The translations under genes and the position numbers were made by a program. This document shows, in pieces, positions 1 through 11,529 of a stretch of DNA of 64,000 nt (position 1 is its first letter; every line of letters starts with the position of its first letter). Location: NCBI RefSeq assembly GCF_020921035.1, contig NC_063152.1, positions 33,648,494 to 33,712,493 on the forward strand. Reading direction: 5' to 3'. The DNA is from Rhodamnia argentea. Taxonomy: Eukaryota > Streptophyta > Magnoliopsida > Myrtales > Myrtaceae. The notes under the pieces were generated by a model, which was not told where the DNA came from, did no database searches, and was given only the letters and a program-made list of their open reading frames with translations.

Positions 1-1825
1 CGACCCAGTCCCACGTGGCTGATGCCGGACAGCTCACCAGCAACTCGCTCACTCTGATCACGAATTTGAGCCGGTGATGCGATCGAGCGAGCCGAGGCAG
101 GACATGATATCCTGGTGGTTGCTCCATCTACGAAGCTGTTACCGTATTCCGTAGATCTGGTGTGTACTTGATGGAATTATAATTATGGCCCGTGTGATGT
201 TATTAATAATGGCTTGACAATTATTATCATACTAAAAAGAAAAACGCATTGACTATGAAAATACTTAATTTTTTTTGTTGTCAGAATGAAAAGACGCAAT
301 TTAGAAAATACAATTCTTATGTGCTTTGATGGAATACGCCTATTGAAGAGACACGTGTTGATACCCTTAAAAAAAAATCTGGCCCTCTCTCCACCCATAA
401 GTCATGATGACATAAGGTTGTATATATTCTCTATCAAATAAAACAATAGCGGTAAAGTGAATTAAGGGAGAGAAATCAAAATTCTTCATTGTCTCCTATA
501 GTCTTTGATGTTATTGCTATGAATCAATGTATGCCTTCATCCTTCTTATCATAAAAATCATGAAGATCAAAGATTTGTTAATGTTGAATTTCCGTGTAAA
601 GGATTCACATTAAATTGTTAACACTTGATGCACGTACACATGATCTGATATGAAAGTCAATAACTTTGGTCCCGTCGAAACTTTGCTGCCTACTTCGTCA
701 GAAACGGATGGACATGTAATCAACACGATAAACTTACTTTGGATGAGAACTTCAGTCTATAAGCTTATCCTTTAGTGCGTGCTAATCCGTCTTTTCTATT
801 AACTCAAACTACCGAGGCTTTTTCGAGAAGAAGAAAGTCTCGCAGACTCGACCATAGCCAACCATCTAAAAGTAGTAGCATCTTAACTCAAGGAATAGCT
901 AAGCAAGAGAGAGCATCTTTAGACCACATCTCGGTAATGACGAGCCACAGAGTGTTCGAGTCCTCTTCGAGGTATAATATTGAGAATAAAGCTAGCTCTT
1001 GCTTCAAATCTAAAAATCGATGGAATGTGATCTCATAGGCAACTTTTATGAGAGCTGGACCCCATCATTTGTAGAGGGGGAAACTCAATAATGAAACTTA
1101 ATTTCCAAGCGGAAGGAAGGTAAAAAAAAAAATCAACTATTGCAAAAATATCTTTCTTTCTTTTTTTAGTAAGGAGGTCAACCTCAAGTATGAAGGGACA
1201 TTCCCTATCATACAGAAAGTAGGATAAATTTACTAAAAACTTCAGCTTCTTCCCTAGCTAAAGGATCCACCCTGTCTTCCATGTGGGGTGTCTAAAGCCA
1301 TACCTTGTCCGAAGGTGGACATTTGAGTTGATCAAGAATCGCCCTCACAAGGAGGGAAGTTTAAGATGTGATCAAGCGCAACCACGTGGCAACACCCGTA
1401 TATCCGACCCGACCTGACCCGGGTTTGCTTTGTTGTTATAGTCGGTACTCTGTGCCGGGGCTGATCGACTGACTGTTCATTACTCGTGTTAAAAGGGTTT
1501 TTGCTGATTTTTCTCCAAATTCAAGTGGTGTGTTGCCTAAGAAGTAAAACTGAGAAACCCCTCTCAGTTTGTGCCTTTCGTTCATCGCAGTCAACGTCAA
1601 GATAAAGTTCGTCAAAAGTTTTGAGGATGCAGTTTGGCAAATGAGAAGATTAGGACACTGCATGCACCAATTGGGAGCTTCCTCAGAGCATGAAATGGGT
1701 TGGGTCTGTGTGGTGCTTTGCGGAGCTTGATACGATGGACCACGCATGCAGAGAAGAATCGAAAAAATTATCAAAGATCATCATAAATATATTACAATCG
1801 AATCAATTCGGATTTAATTTTTTTT
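1..1825. other. Intergenic, no supported gene
   Basis: AT-rich sequence with short chance ORFs on both strands. None has a recognisable domain, a splice structure or biased codon use. I see nothing functional here that I can support. Confidence 0.5.
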
Positions 1826-2165
1826 TATTAATTGAATTCTAAACCTTTTGTAATTATGTCGATTCAGTCCATTTGACCGGCCGGCGCCGACATAAACAAT
1901 TGTTAATAATATTTTACCGTATTTCGATTTTTCAATTATTTTATTTTATTTTTGTAAATCTATGTTTTCTATTCTTTTTTGTTAGGGCTGGCAAGAGACC
2001 GCCCAACCTAAAAAAAGGAAAATAAATTTTTTTATTAAATTTACCGGATGGACTTAATTGGCAAAACGTGAAAATATGTTGGACTTAATTGGCAAAATTA
2101 AAAAGTTTATGACTGAATTAACAAAAGTACAATAGATTTAAGAAATTTTGGACAATTTTCCCAAA
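1826..2165. mobile_element. MITE-like element with imperfect inverted ends
   Basis: The left end reads ATTGAATTCTAAACC and continues to GATTCAGTCC. The right end, read on the opposite strand, gives a matching series (TTAAATCTATTGTAC to AATTCAGTC). This makes imperfect inverted ends of about 35 bp or more around an AT-rich core with a small GGCCGGCGCCG patch. The phrase 'GGACTTAATTGGCAAAA' is repeated twice near the right end. There is no coding capacity. I cannot see a clean target duplication, so superfamily and exact borders are uncertain. Confidence 0.5.
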
Positions 2166-2855
2166 GATATCTATAACAAGTTTGGTATAGCTATAGCACA
2201 ACTATGACTGTGATGTACTCTAATTGTGCTTGCCGGTGCACCTTTCACAGCTGAATCTACTCAGGAGAAGTTATACCAAACATGTCAACGTTGCTTAAAA
2301 CACTTTTACACTTAAAGTTTATATGCACGTATTAAATGTACGTTGTCATGTAGTTTTTTTTATTTATTATTTGTTGTTTTGGTAGGTCTTTCGAATATAT
2401 GACACAATTGATAACCGTATCCTATTACTTATAAATTTCCATGACGCCTCTCTCTCTCGGGCCATGTCCAACATCATCAGCTCTATAGTAGCGTTCCCAT
2501 TGAAAAATGACCAATTTTGGATCATTATCGACAATAGACACGTTTAGTAAACGGGAGTATAGTTTGGTGAAAACAAAAGTAATCAATGAACAAGACGGTC
2601 GACGACTTGAAGAAATCGAGAACTTGTCGACGAAGTTATTAACAACACAACGCGAAAGTTATTAAGAGCACGTGGACGATGACAAATTCCCGTAACCCCA
2701 GATAAGATTAGGAAGTTATTCTGCTCATTAAAGTTCATTCCGTTGCCGATTAAGGAATGCTTGCTGTGAGCAGCGCGGCCGAAGAGATTAAGGCTCGGCG
2801 AGCCCGTCACTCTAAGCCGCTAAGATGATAGGCAACACGAGACGACATATATTAT
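2166..2855. other. Intergenic, no supported gene
   Basis: No ORF with recognisable similarity. It carries a short CT run near 2448. It may contain distal promoter of the downstream pyruvate dehydrogenase gene, but no specific site stands out. Confidence 0.4.
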
Positions 2856-2859
2856 TTAC

Positions 2860-2960
2860 AGATTCGCTCGTGATAGGACTCGAACTCGTAACCGGTGAAG
2901 CCAACTAACTTGGCGGCAAGCACGGTTTGGTGCATTTAAGGCACTGGGCAAATAACTTCC
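2860..2960 (-). mobile_element. Possible tRNA-derived SINE relic
   Basis: On the minus strand GAGTTCGAGTCC resembles a Pol III B box. A CCAAGTTAGTTGG stretch about 30 bases before it resembles an A box. It does not fold into a complete tRNA and lacks a clear poly-A tail, so an old SINE or tRNA-like relic is the best reading. It may be chance. Confidence 0.3.
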
Positions 2961-3065
2961 TGTCGACCTCCCTCCATGTGGCCGATAACTCCGCTTACCT
3001 GTCATCATCGTCTCGTCTCTCTCGCTTCCACGCCACTTCCATGAAAGGCTGAACTCCATCCCCGA

Positions 3066-3098
3066 ACTCCTCCTCCTCCTCCTCCTCCTCCTCCTTCT
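3066..3098 (+). repeat. (TCC)n microsatellite in the presumed 5' leader
   Basis: About nine CTC/TCC units followed by TTCTTC, 140-170 bp upstream of the start codon of the first E1-alpha gene. Pyrimidine-rich leaders of this sort are common in plants. Confidence 0.8.
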
Positions 3099-3237
3099 TC
3101 AGCAGCTAGTTTGTGTGGTCGAAATCTCCGCGCTATTCAAACCACTCGCAACAGTCGCGCCTTCAACGATCCTTTCCACGCAAACATTTCGATTCAAATC
3201 CCCTAATCTCTTTCTGAACTCGACCCTCGTCGCAAAA

Positions 3238-6200
3238 ATGTCTGCGGCCTTCTCTTCGGTTCGCGCGATTCGTCGCCCCGGCTCCTTCGCCGGGGAAAAG
3301 CACAGTCCTCCTGTGGCCTCCAGCAAGTTCGCCTCCGATTTCCTCGGGTGCGCCGGGAGGCTTCCATTCGGGGCCCTCTCCGTGTCCATCCGCCCCCGCT
3401 CTGCTCGGCGTCGCGGATTGTCCTCCGTCGTCGCGGTCTCAGATGTCGTCAAGGAGAAGAAGCTCAAGCGTTCTTCCTCGTCTTCGGATTTGGTAAAAAG
3501 GCGCTTGCGATTTGATGATCACAGATGTCAATTGTAAATAATCGAATCGAGCTGGTTAAGTTTTTGTTTATTTCTGGAGTTCTTTTTTTTTCCCCTTTTT
3601 ATTGGTATGGGCAGCTTATTACGAAAGAGGAAGGATTGGAGCTCTACGAGGACATGGTTTTGGGCAGGACTTTTGAGGATATGTGCGCTCAGATGTACTA
3701 CAGAGGCAAAATGTTTGGCTTCGTCCACCTCTACAATGGCCAAGAGGCTGTATCCACTGGGTTCATCAAGCTTCTGAAGCAAGAAGATTGCGTGGTTAGT
3801 ACCTACAGAGATCACGTCCATGCGCTGAGCAAAGGGGTTCCTGCTCGCGCAGTGATGAGTGAATTGTTCGGAAAGACGACCGGCTGCTGCAGAGGTCAAG
3901 GTGGCTCTATGCACATGTTCAGCAAAGAGCACAATTTGCTCGGCGGGTTTGCCTTCATTGGCGAAGGGATTCCAATTGCTACTGGTGCTGCTTTCACCTC
4001 AAAGTACAGGAGGGAGGTCTTGAAAGAATCCGACTGTGATCATGTCACGGTCGCGTTCTTCGGGGACGGGACCTGTAACAATGGGCAGTTCTATGAGTGC
4101 TTGAACATGGCCGCATTGTGGAAGTTGCCTATCGTGTTTGTGGTGGAAAACAATCTGTGGGCGATTGGGATGTCTCATCTGAGAGCGACTTCTGATCCGC
4201 AGATATGGAAGAAGGGGCCTGCATTTGGAATGCCCGGTGTCCATGTGGATGGTATGGATGTGTTAAAGGTGAGGGAGGTTGCTAAGGAGGCTATTGGAAG
4301 AGCAAGGAGAGGGGAAGGACCTACATTGGTCGAATGTGAAACTTACAGATTTAGGGGACACTCTTTGGCTGATCCTGACGAGCTTCGTGATCCTGGTAAG
4401 CCTTTCAGTCGTATACCAATTATCATTGTCAGCTCACATTTAACTTGCAATTGCCATTACTGACTATTATAGATATCAAGGTTAAACTTTGCTTGCATGC
4501 ATTTACTAACTTATTAGACGGAGAATGTTTGAGTATGCACAGCCTGAGTGCTTGGACATACGGATTGTAGCATTAGGATATGGAATAAGATCAGATAAAT
4601 TGATTTGAGGGGAAGAAGGCCGAGACAATTACTGCATTCAGAGCTTGCACCTCAGGGTGGAGCTAGCTGAGTGCATTGAGCTCAATTGATTGTAAAAGTT
4701 CTGTTTAAACGAAATACTTAAAATGAGGAATCGATCTTCAGTCGGGAAGACTTATATGGTCACATGGAGAACATTGATAATTTCAAGAGGGCCTAAATGA
4801 GCATCATGTGGAAGACTGAATTGTCACCCCATGGCACTTTGGAGCGTTTCTATGTCTTGTGATTTAGTAGTTGCAAATAGTTGCTTTAAGATGGCATTCA
4901 TTGGCATTTCTTTCACCTGAACTTGTACGTTTCTTCCTCATGAAATAAGACATTCTCTTGCAAAGATCACTGAAGTTTCGAGAGGAGGTTGAGCTAGTCA
5001 TCCTAGGTTGTTGGTTTTTCAATTTGTATGTTAGTAAACAATGATGTTCAAGAGACTAGGAACCAAGGGCGCTAGTGAAACTTGAGGGCTGAAGAAAAAT
5101 CAGGAAAGTGCTTTTAAAGGATAGGCTATTTTAGAGGGGAAATTGGTGTATATATTATATACGATCACCAATGTGTCAGCAAATTAACATAGGAAGACAC
5201 TCATTAAATCGAAATGGGAATCTTGATAGTTTAGTCATAGAAATGTGTCAAGAGATCATGTTAAGTAGTGATAGGAATTAAAACTAGGCATCAAAATGGG
5301 GATGGATGAGTCATTGGCCCAAAGGAGGAAAAAAGCGGAAAAATGTTGGAATGAGTACCTATATGCTTTGTCGTATAAGATACTGGAGCATTAAGGATTT
5401 GCTTAACTAATTTTGATACGATGTGATCATAGAATTGATTAAATTAAGCAAGTTAGTAAGAATATGACTTGCTGGAAAGAGAAGTCCTAGCCCTGTTGTA
5501 TAACCTCAGAATGATTTGAGTACACACGAAGTCGTTGAGTTACAAGGAAATATGGGATCCTGGAAAATATGAAGAATGATAGCAAGCAAGCAACAGAACT
5601 GAAAATATCTTGAGGTTTACAGTGAATGCGTTCAGGTTCAGTGTGTTTGCAAGGGGAATAAAAAGCTTAGATAGACAAAGAAGTTTGAAGGACGTTTATT
5701 TGTGGTCTACACCAGCCCACCACAAAGGACAAAGTGCTCATTTTTTAGCATCTTTCTTCTTACAAGTAAAAGTATCTTTCTTGTTGCCTGGCTACATATG
5801 AAGGTGTGATTACCGTCATCATATCTCTCACTATCTTGGTGCCATCGGTGAGTGAGTGGTCAGCAATCAAATGTGGTAGAAGCTTGGTCGAGTTGGAGTT
5901 TTAAAGGCAAGAATCTGTTTATTACTGGAAAGTAAAGGTCATTCTAGGATGAAGATGCAATAGCATGAGATTCGAGCTCTTATGACAACATACTTTTGAG
6001 CTGTGTATAAGATCGTTTTACATGCTTGTCTCTAAAATCCGATATGCCTAGTCGGTGATTCAATGGGGAACTTCCGGTACTTGTGCTTTTTGGGCCATTG
6101 ACAACTTTTGTATTCATGGACAAACTCAACTGTGCTACAGTGCTACTTTCAGAATGCATCAGTGATGTTCACCCTCTTGAATTTCTTATTCTTCTAGTGA

Positions 6201-6544
6201 GACATATAATCACATACTTCAGATGTGCTTGGCTAATATATCTTTTATGTTATCTTGATTTGTCAGCTGAGAAGGCTCGCTATGCTGCGAGGGATCCCAT
6301 TGTGGCCTTGAAGAAGTACATTCTTGAAAACAATCTGGCAAGTGAAGCTGAGCTAAAAGCCATTGAAAAGAAGATAGATGAGATTATGGAGGACTCCGTG
6401 GATTTTGCGGATGCAAGCCCTCTTCCACCCAGAAGCCAGCTCCTGGAGAACGTGTTTGCTGATCCTAAAGGCTTTGGCATAGGCCCCGATGGAAGGTACC
6501 GGTGCGAGGACCCCAAATTCACAGAAGGGACTGCCCACGTCTAA
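3238..6544 (+). CDS. PDH-E1-ALPHA: Plastid pyruvate dehydrogenase E1 component subunit alpha, copy 1
   Basis: The thiamine-diphosphate-dependent E1-alpha subunit decarboxylates pyruvate in the chloroplast pyruvate dehydrogenase complex and supplies acetyl-CoA for fatty acid synthesis. It needs an E1-beta partner, not encoded here. Exons are 3238-3492, 3615-4395 and 6267-6544, all with GT-AG borders, giving 437 residues (Arabidopsis plastid homologue about 428). Residues 1 to about 70 form a Ser/Ala/Arg-rich transit peptide. The ThDP motif runs from GDGT (235-238) to NN (264-265). The conserved blocks [10 protein letters not shown] and [11 protein letters not shown] are present. The glycine-to-alanine junction codon is split G|CT at intron 2, which restores the family's DPAEKARYA. 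I chose the ATG at 3238 because it opens the transit peptide; the frame upstream lacks a better start. Intron 2 is long (1871 bp) with no recognisable insert. Copy 2 lies about 5 kb downstream. Copy 1 has Cys where copy 2 has Ala in GDGT(C/A)NNG. Splicing is inferred from family alignment. Confidence 0.95.
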
Positions 6545-8590
6545 GCCTCTACTATTTGTCGGTTCTCTTTGCCTCTTGTTGCGGCGTGTGCGAAAGGTAT
6601 ATGAGACCCTTTTCCTTGTTAGATTATCTCCTCCTCTTTCTTGTTAGATTATCTCCTCCTCCTCCTCCTCCTCTTCCGCTTTGATTGCTCTTAGGTTTGC
6701 TACTTTGATTACTTCTTAGGGCCCTGCCATTAGCTTCTCCTTAGCTTCGGTTGACATTGAACCATGTATGTGATCGAGCTGTTATAGGCTGGACAATGAG
6801 CATGTGGATCATTTTCTCTGCATTAAGTAAGTAAACTTGGTTGATTTATCTTTTGGATTTGCCAAGTGAACGTAGGCTTGAGGAAGTAAAGGGCATAAAC
6901 AAGCGGGAGGAATTTTCTTTCATTTTGATCGGACAAATGACTTCGAAACTATCGATTCCATTTGACTTTGAAGCCGTTAGTGTGAAGCAAACTTTCAAAA
7001 AGAGTTCATCCGGCGAGACATGATTCGCAGTCGGAACTCGGAGCAATGAATGCGATTGCAGGTTTCGATTAAACAACAACGTGTGGCCAGGAACCAGAGC
7101 ATGTAAGGAAAATATCTCATCTACTTTAACTGGTTCTGAAAAGAAAATTGAAGAAACACAAGCAGCAACCTTCGTGTTGGAAAGGCAAAGGTCCTCGCTA
7201 CTCGGTACATAATGGGGTTCTTGAAAGATGCTGCGAATTGAGAAGCTTTGGAATTCGGAGCTTCTTGCGTCATTGACTTATCATCTCAGCGAGTGGAACC
7301 AGGGACGGTGAATCTTGTTTTGGGTCAAATACGAGCACTGCTCACATACGAGCCTGGGTTCGGATTTTCCTTTCACGGTATCGGGACGGCAAGGCATGGG
7401 ACTCGCGACAGATCTAGAAACTAACAGCAAACTCCTTAACCTCAGAACAATACTGGGTTGACTTGATTTCATCTCACTGAAACCACAACCCATCGTCTGC
7501 AAACGTAAAGAACAGGCTAATTGGCTAAGGATGTTCTTTTTTTGTTCAACAGGATAAATAAGAGTAATCGAATATCAATGGATTGAAGATTCTGCTTTGA
7601 TCTCAGGCGGAATTGCGGCATGAATGAAGTCTACAAAGATTGAAAGAAGTTTTCATGACTGTCCCAACTGATTTATGCCCACTCATCTTCTGTTGGTCTA
7701 AAGGCTATGAGGCCACAAGCACAAGCACCAGCACAAGCGAAAGCATAGAAAGTGCAACACGGCACATGACCTGAGTTTCTGTCTGGTGGGGAACTGATGC
7801 ATGTTTCCCGGATAAAGTAAGCGAGCATAATGTTGCATTATGACCCATGTGTCGACCACAACCCCCTCGAGACGTACCTCATCGACAATGGGTTGTCGGC
7901 CTGTCGACTCAATCCTACCCTAAATTCATGCCCCTCTGACCCTTTCTGACGATGCTTCTCTCTTTGTGCCGTGGGCCAACGGCGTGGATTATGATCCGAG
8001 AATCATGTAGAGTCGTCGTTGTAGTAGTTCTTGTGATCGGGTCTGGTCTCTATCTAGTGTCCCATCCGTTGAATCGGCCGTCGGGCGGCCACAATTAATA
8101 TAAGACACCCGCAATAGTAATAAGAGACATAGACATACGTCTTGGGGCATGATGTTTCAGAGAGAGAATTGGTATGGAAATTGGATGAGTCAAGAACTCC
8201 AATATCCCAAATCCCGAACAGAGTGTTCGAATCGAACTTGACTAGGTATTCCGAATCGGGCATCGATCCTCCGTTATCCGACTCGAGTAAAAATCTCGAA
8301 TATTGAACTGTATCGGCTTTGGCTCGATTCGCTCTTTGGTAAAGCACAAAGCCAATTGAAACCCGAGCCGCGAGTGCGCAACTTGATGAACTCCTCAGTT
8401 CAACCACTTCGGTTCAGACAAAGTAACCGAAAGCTGTCACCTGCTCTTTCTGCAACGCTTGACAGCCTTGACTGTGTCAAGTGGCGGCTCTGCTCTCGCA
8501 ATGTCGCAAGTGGGTCGCCGCCCGTCGGGCCCACCACCACGAGCCTTCCTCATCCCTCAGCCGCTCTTTCCCAAAGCCCCGTCGCTCCTA
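6545..8590. other. Intergenic between E1-alpha copy 1 and the small gene
   Basis: Contains the presumed 3'UTR of copy 1, including a (CTC)n run at about 6650-6672. The rest is unremarkable, with no recognisable gene on either strand. Confidence 0.5.
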
Positions 8591-8598
8591 TAAATTTG
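8591..8598 (+). promoter_or_regulatory. TATA box of the small 85-residue gene
   Basis: TATAAATT lies about 120 bp upstream of the ATG at 8714, followed by a pyrimidine-rich leader. Spacing and sequence suit a plant core promoter. Confidence 0.6.
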
Positions 8599-8713
8599 TA
8601 CCCACGCCTCTCCATACTCTCGCCTCATCAATCATCCTTCATCCATCCCGCCCCACCAAGTTCTATCCTTTCTCGGAAATTCGAATTTTTTTCTCAGATT
8701 CAGAGAGACCCAA

Positions 8714-8971
8714 ATGAATTCGATGTTCAGCTCCTTCGACGCCTTGTGCGCGGAGTTCTTGGGCCACGCCGTCGGGTCCAATTTCGCCTCCGTCCCTCGT
8801 CCGGGCCGACGGAGCGCTCCCAGCGACGAGCACGCCCCTGATAGCGAGACCAAGAGCCGCGGAGCTAAGCCGCCGCCGCCTCCTCCGGTGGAGAGGGGAC
8901 GGAGGAGCGCGCCGAGGTTTGCGCCGGAGCTGGATGGCCTGAACAGCTTCGAGACCCTGGTTTCTTATTGA
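8714..8971 (+). CDS. Small plant protein of unknown function, 85 aa
   Basis: A single-exon frame of 85 residues. It starts MNSMFSSFDALCAEFLG, has a Pro-rich middle (KPPPPPP) between two GRRSAP motifs, and ends RFAPELDGLNSFETLVSY. The C-terminal 'FAPELDGLxxFETLV' pattern looks like a conserved tail I associate with small uncharacterised plant proteins, but I cannot name the family and assign no function. Support for a real gene comes from a well-placed TATA box, higher GC than its surroundings, a clean stop and a leader without in-frame ATGs. There is no signal peptide or membrane segment. It sits between the two E1-alpha copies on the same strand and is unrelated to them. It could be the last exon of something longer, but no upstream coding exon is visible. 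Confidence 0.65.
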   Translation: MNSMFSSFDALCAEFLGHAVGSNFASVPRPGRRSAPSDEHAPDSETKSRGAKPPPPPPVERGRRSAPRFAPELDGLNSFETLVSY

Positions 8972-9509
8972 CGGTGATGAAGGAGTGATCTGTTTTTTTT
9001 TTTTTTTTTTTTTGGGTGGGGGGCATAGCCGTGGAGATTGTACAGTAGATCTATATGCGTTGCTGCTGCAGCTTCGAGGAAATGATTGTTGATTCTTTGG
9101 TTGTTCTTCTCGAGATGCGTTTCGGCCTTTTTTTTAAAGTGGAAATACGAAGCTATATGATGGATTTTGCTTCGGCGGAATCGATGATGTTTTGAAAGTT
9201 TTTTAGGATTGTGGCCTGGCTGCTTCGTTTGCAGAGAGCGGTTGAGCATCGCATCACTGTTTGAAACTGTCTCCTCCTTTTTACTCGTAAAGCAAAAAGA
9301 TTGAATGAATGCCCAACTACTTTTCGGCACCTCGCCGCCCTCTGTTCTGGCATTAATCGCACGAGAAGTTACGGAAGGCGATTTTGACCGACCAATCCTC
9401 TCTCGGAGCGCCGTAATTGCGCCCGGATGCGCGTAACGCAGAGACTAGTGAGAACTCGAATCAACTTTTTCCGACGCTTTAGCACTGTTTTCATTTGCTT
9501 TGGAATTAA
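8972..9509. other. 3' flank of the small gene, no gene seen
   Basis: A poly-T run at about 8993-9013 marks the start. The remainder is ordinary non-coding sequence, presumably including the 3'UTR. Confidence 0.4.
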
Positions 9510-10530
9510 CTGGATTTTCTTTTCTTATAGCCGTATAAACTCGAGATCGGTCGGTCTTTTTTCATCAACATCATCCCAAAACAGGAGTCATGCACTTTCG
9601 ACCATATAAGCTTCAAAATAGGAGTTATGATTTCCCACTTCCATTTAGGTATTTCAAGTGGGTGTTGTTGTCCACATGATTTCCGATGTTCAATTTTCAC
9701 GTGCCGGCAAACCAATATCCTCCTTCTTCTCAAGTCCTGTATCCCTAGTGCTTCTCAAATGAATCGAGAGTCGGGTGCTGCGAGCTTTGAATTGAGAACG
9801 AAATTTCTCTTTTTTCAACTCTGAATCATCGGGACCACATAGCCAACAGCAAAACTTCAACGATCCATCTGCATGGATATTAAAATCCGATTGTCTTTTC
9901 GCTTCTATGCCTTCTCTAGTTTTCCCCAACTAAGGATTGTCATTCTATTAGCTTTAACTTTACCAATTAACGTTGGTTGTACTCAAAGATTGCCAACCAA
10001 GCACCCAACTGATGCATCAACATCTTTAGGTCCAACTTTCTCATATCATCAAGAATAGGCTTATGGGAAATGAGAAGCGCTGTCATGTTCCCATAAGATT
10101 TACGACTCAAAACATCTGTTGTTATATTTGCCTTACTTAGATTGTAATGATAGTAATTAATAGAAATGTCATAATCTTTCAAAAGTTTTAATCATCTCCT
10201 TTGTCTCATGTTTAGTTCTTTTCTTGGTAAAAATACACTTTCAAATTCTTGTGATTAATCAAGACTTCACATTCTTCACCTTACAAGTAGTGCCACTATA
10301 TTTTCAAGGCAAATAAAATCGCCGCTAACTCCGGATCATAAGTGGAATTGTTTTTCTCATGAGGCTTCAACTGTTTAGAGGCATCGGTTACAATTTTACT
10401 ATATTGCATAAGAACACAATCTAAATCTTGTTTAGATGCATAATAGTAGATTGTGAAGCCACCACTTTTGGAAGGCAACTCAATATAGGAGCCAACACTA
10501 ACAACCTCGTCAACTCTTGAAAACTATACT
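9510..10530 (-). mobile_element. Fossil Ty3/gypsy retrotransposon fragment (RNase H and integrase)
   Basis: Read on the minus strand, pieces in the expected pol order are recognisable. First comes the end of reverse transcriptase/RNase H (YTDASKQ-like and ASKQLKPHEKN motifs). A segment like the DVLSRK boundary follows, then the H2C2/early integrase region (WLCGPDDSELKK, PLEIPKWKWE). The order and families identify a Ty3/gypsy element. It is partial, with no LTRs nearby, carries several breaks and is clearly an old, non-functional relic. Confidence 0.8.
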
Positions 10531-11529
10531 TTGATAATGATGTTTGGGTGTAAATTTTATGAGACGTGAGAATTGTGTGATGATTTATAGCGTGTTCTTC
10601 TGGTCCGTCCTCCTTTTTTTTTTTTTTCAGAATTTTTGTTTGGCTTGTCTGTACGCACGTAACATGTTAGCAATTTTGGGTTCCAAGAGGTGAGCTGCAA
10701 GGTCGAAAGGGGCAAATTGGTTCAAAGTTAAAATCAAAGTTTTAACGACTAAACTAAATATCAGCTAAGAATTGAGGACCCAGTTTGGCACTCTCCCTAG
10801 AATGCAACCATGCTTTATGAGTTTGTCTTGCCTCGACCTAATTAGGTCTGCTAGGACATTATGCTATCGACTTACCTTTCAAAGATTTTCAAACCATCAA
10901 ATGAATCTATGCCCAAATCCCCAACTCGGCTTGATTCGATCCGATCATCTCGGCATAAAAAAGAAAAATCTTTCACAGCGGCTCGGTTTTAGCCCGCCCG
11001 TTTGAGTATATCTCTAGCATTCACCCCCCAAAGTCCATGGCAATCCTTCCTTTTTCCCTTCCAATGAGCAAAATACATCACAACCATCAATCCTCCGTCG
11101 TTTTAATCTCCAAGCACGAGAAGGCAAAACACACCAAAGATCTCTCCTTTTAACCTTCTTCTTTGGTTTGGCCAACAAACAAAAACCACCCTCTCCACCT
11201 GCGATCGCAACGCATATGTTCATGGAGTGAAAATTTATTAAAAGCCCCTCCAAGATCCGCCATCGTCCTCAGCTCATCACCATCATTCAAAAAGAGCCAA
11301 CTGCCAAAGAGGCCGATCCAGGCGGTCGTTCCTGTGCTTCCTCCTCTTGTTTTCTCCGCCCTCGGCCCCCCCCTCCTCGTTTCTCTCTCTCCTTCCTCAC
11401 TCTGACCCATCTCTTCCTCCCACTTCTCCTATTAAATCCAACCCTCCCCCACCATTTCTTGCGAAGTCCGATCAGACCCACCTCGCACGCCGATCGCATT
11501 GCTCCTCTCTTCCTTCCCTTCCCGTCACC
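10531..11529. other. Intergenic and promoter region of E1-alpha copy 2
   Basis: A poly-T run at 10613-10627. The last 200 bp are very pyrimidine-rich (CCCTCC-type), as expected for the leader and promoter of copy 2. No other gene is seen; long frames on the minus strand here are shadows of this C-rich sequence. Confidence 0.5.

Noticed and set aside
775-1038. 87-codon open frame on the plus strand
   Set aside because: No recognisable domain, and ordinary composition in AT-rich intergenic DNA. Treated as chance.
1436-1774. 112-codon open frame on the minus strand
   Set aside because: No similarity recognised, no promoter-like context and no splice partners.
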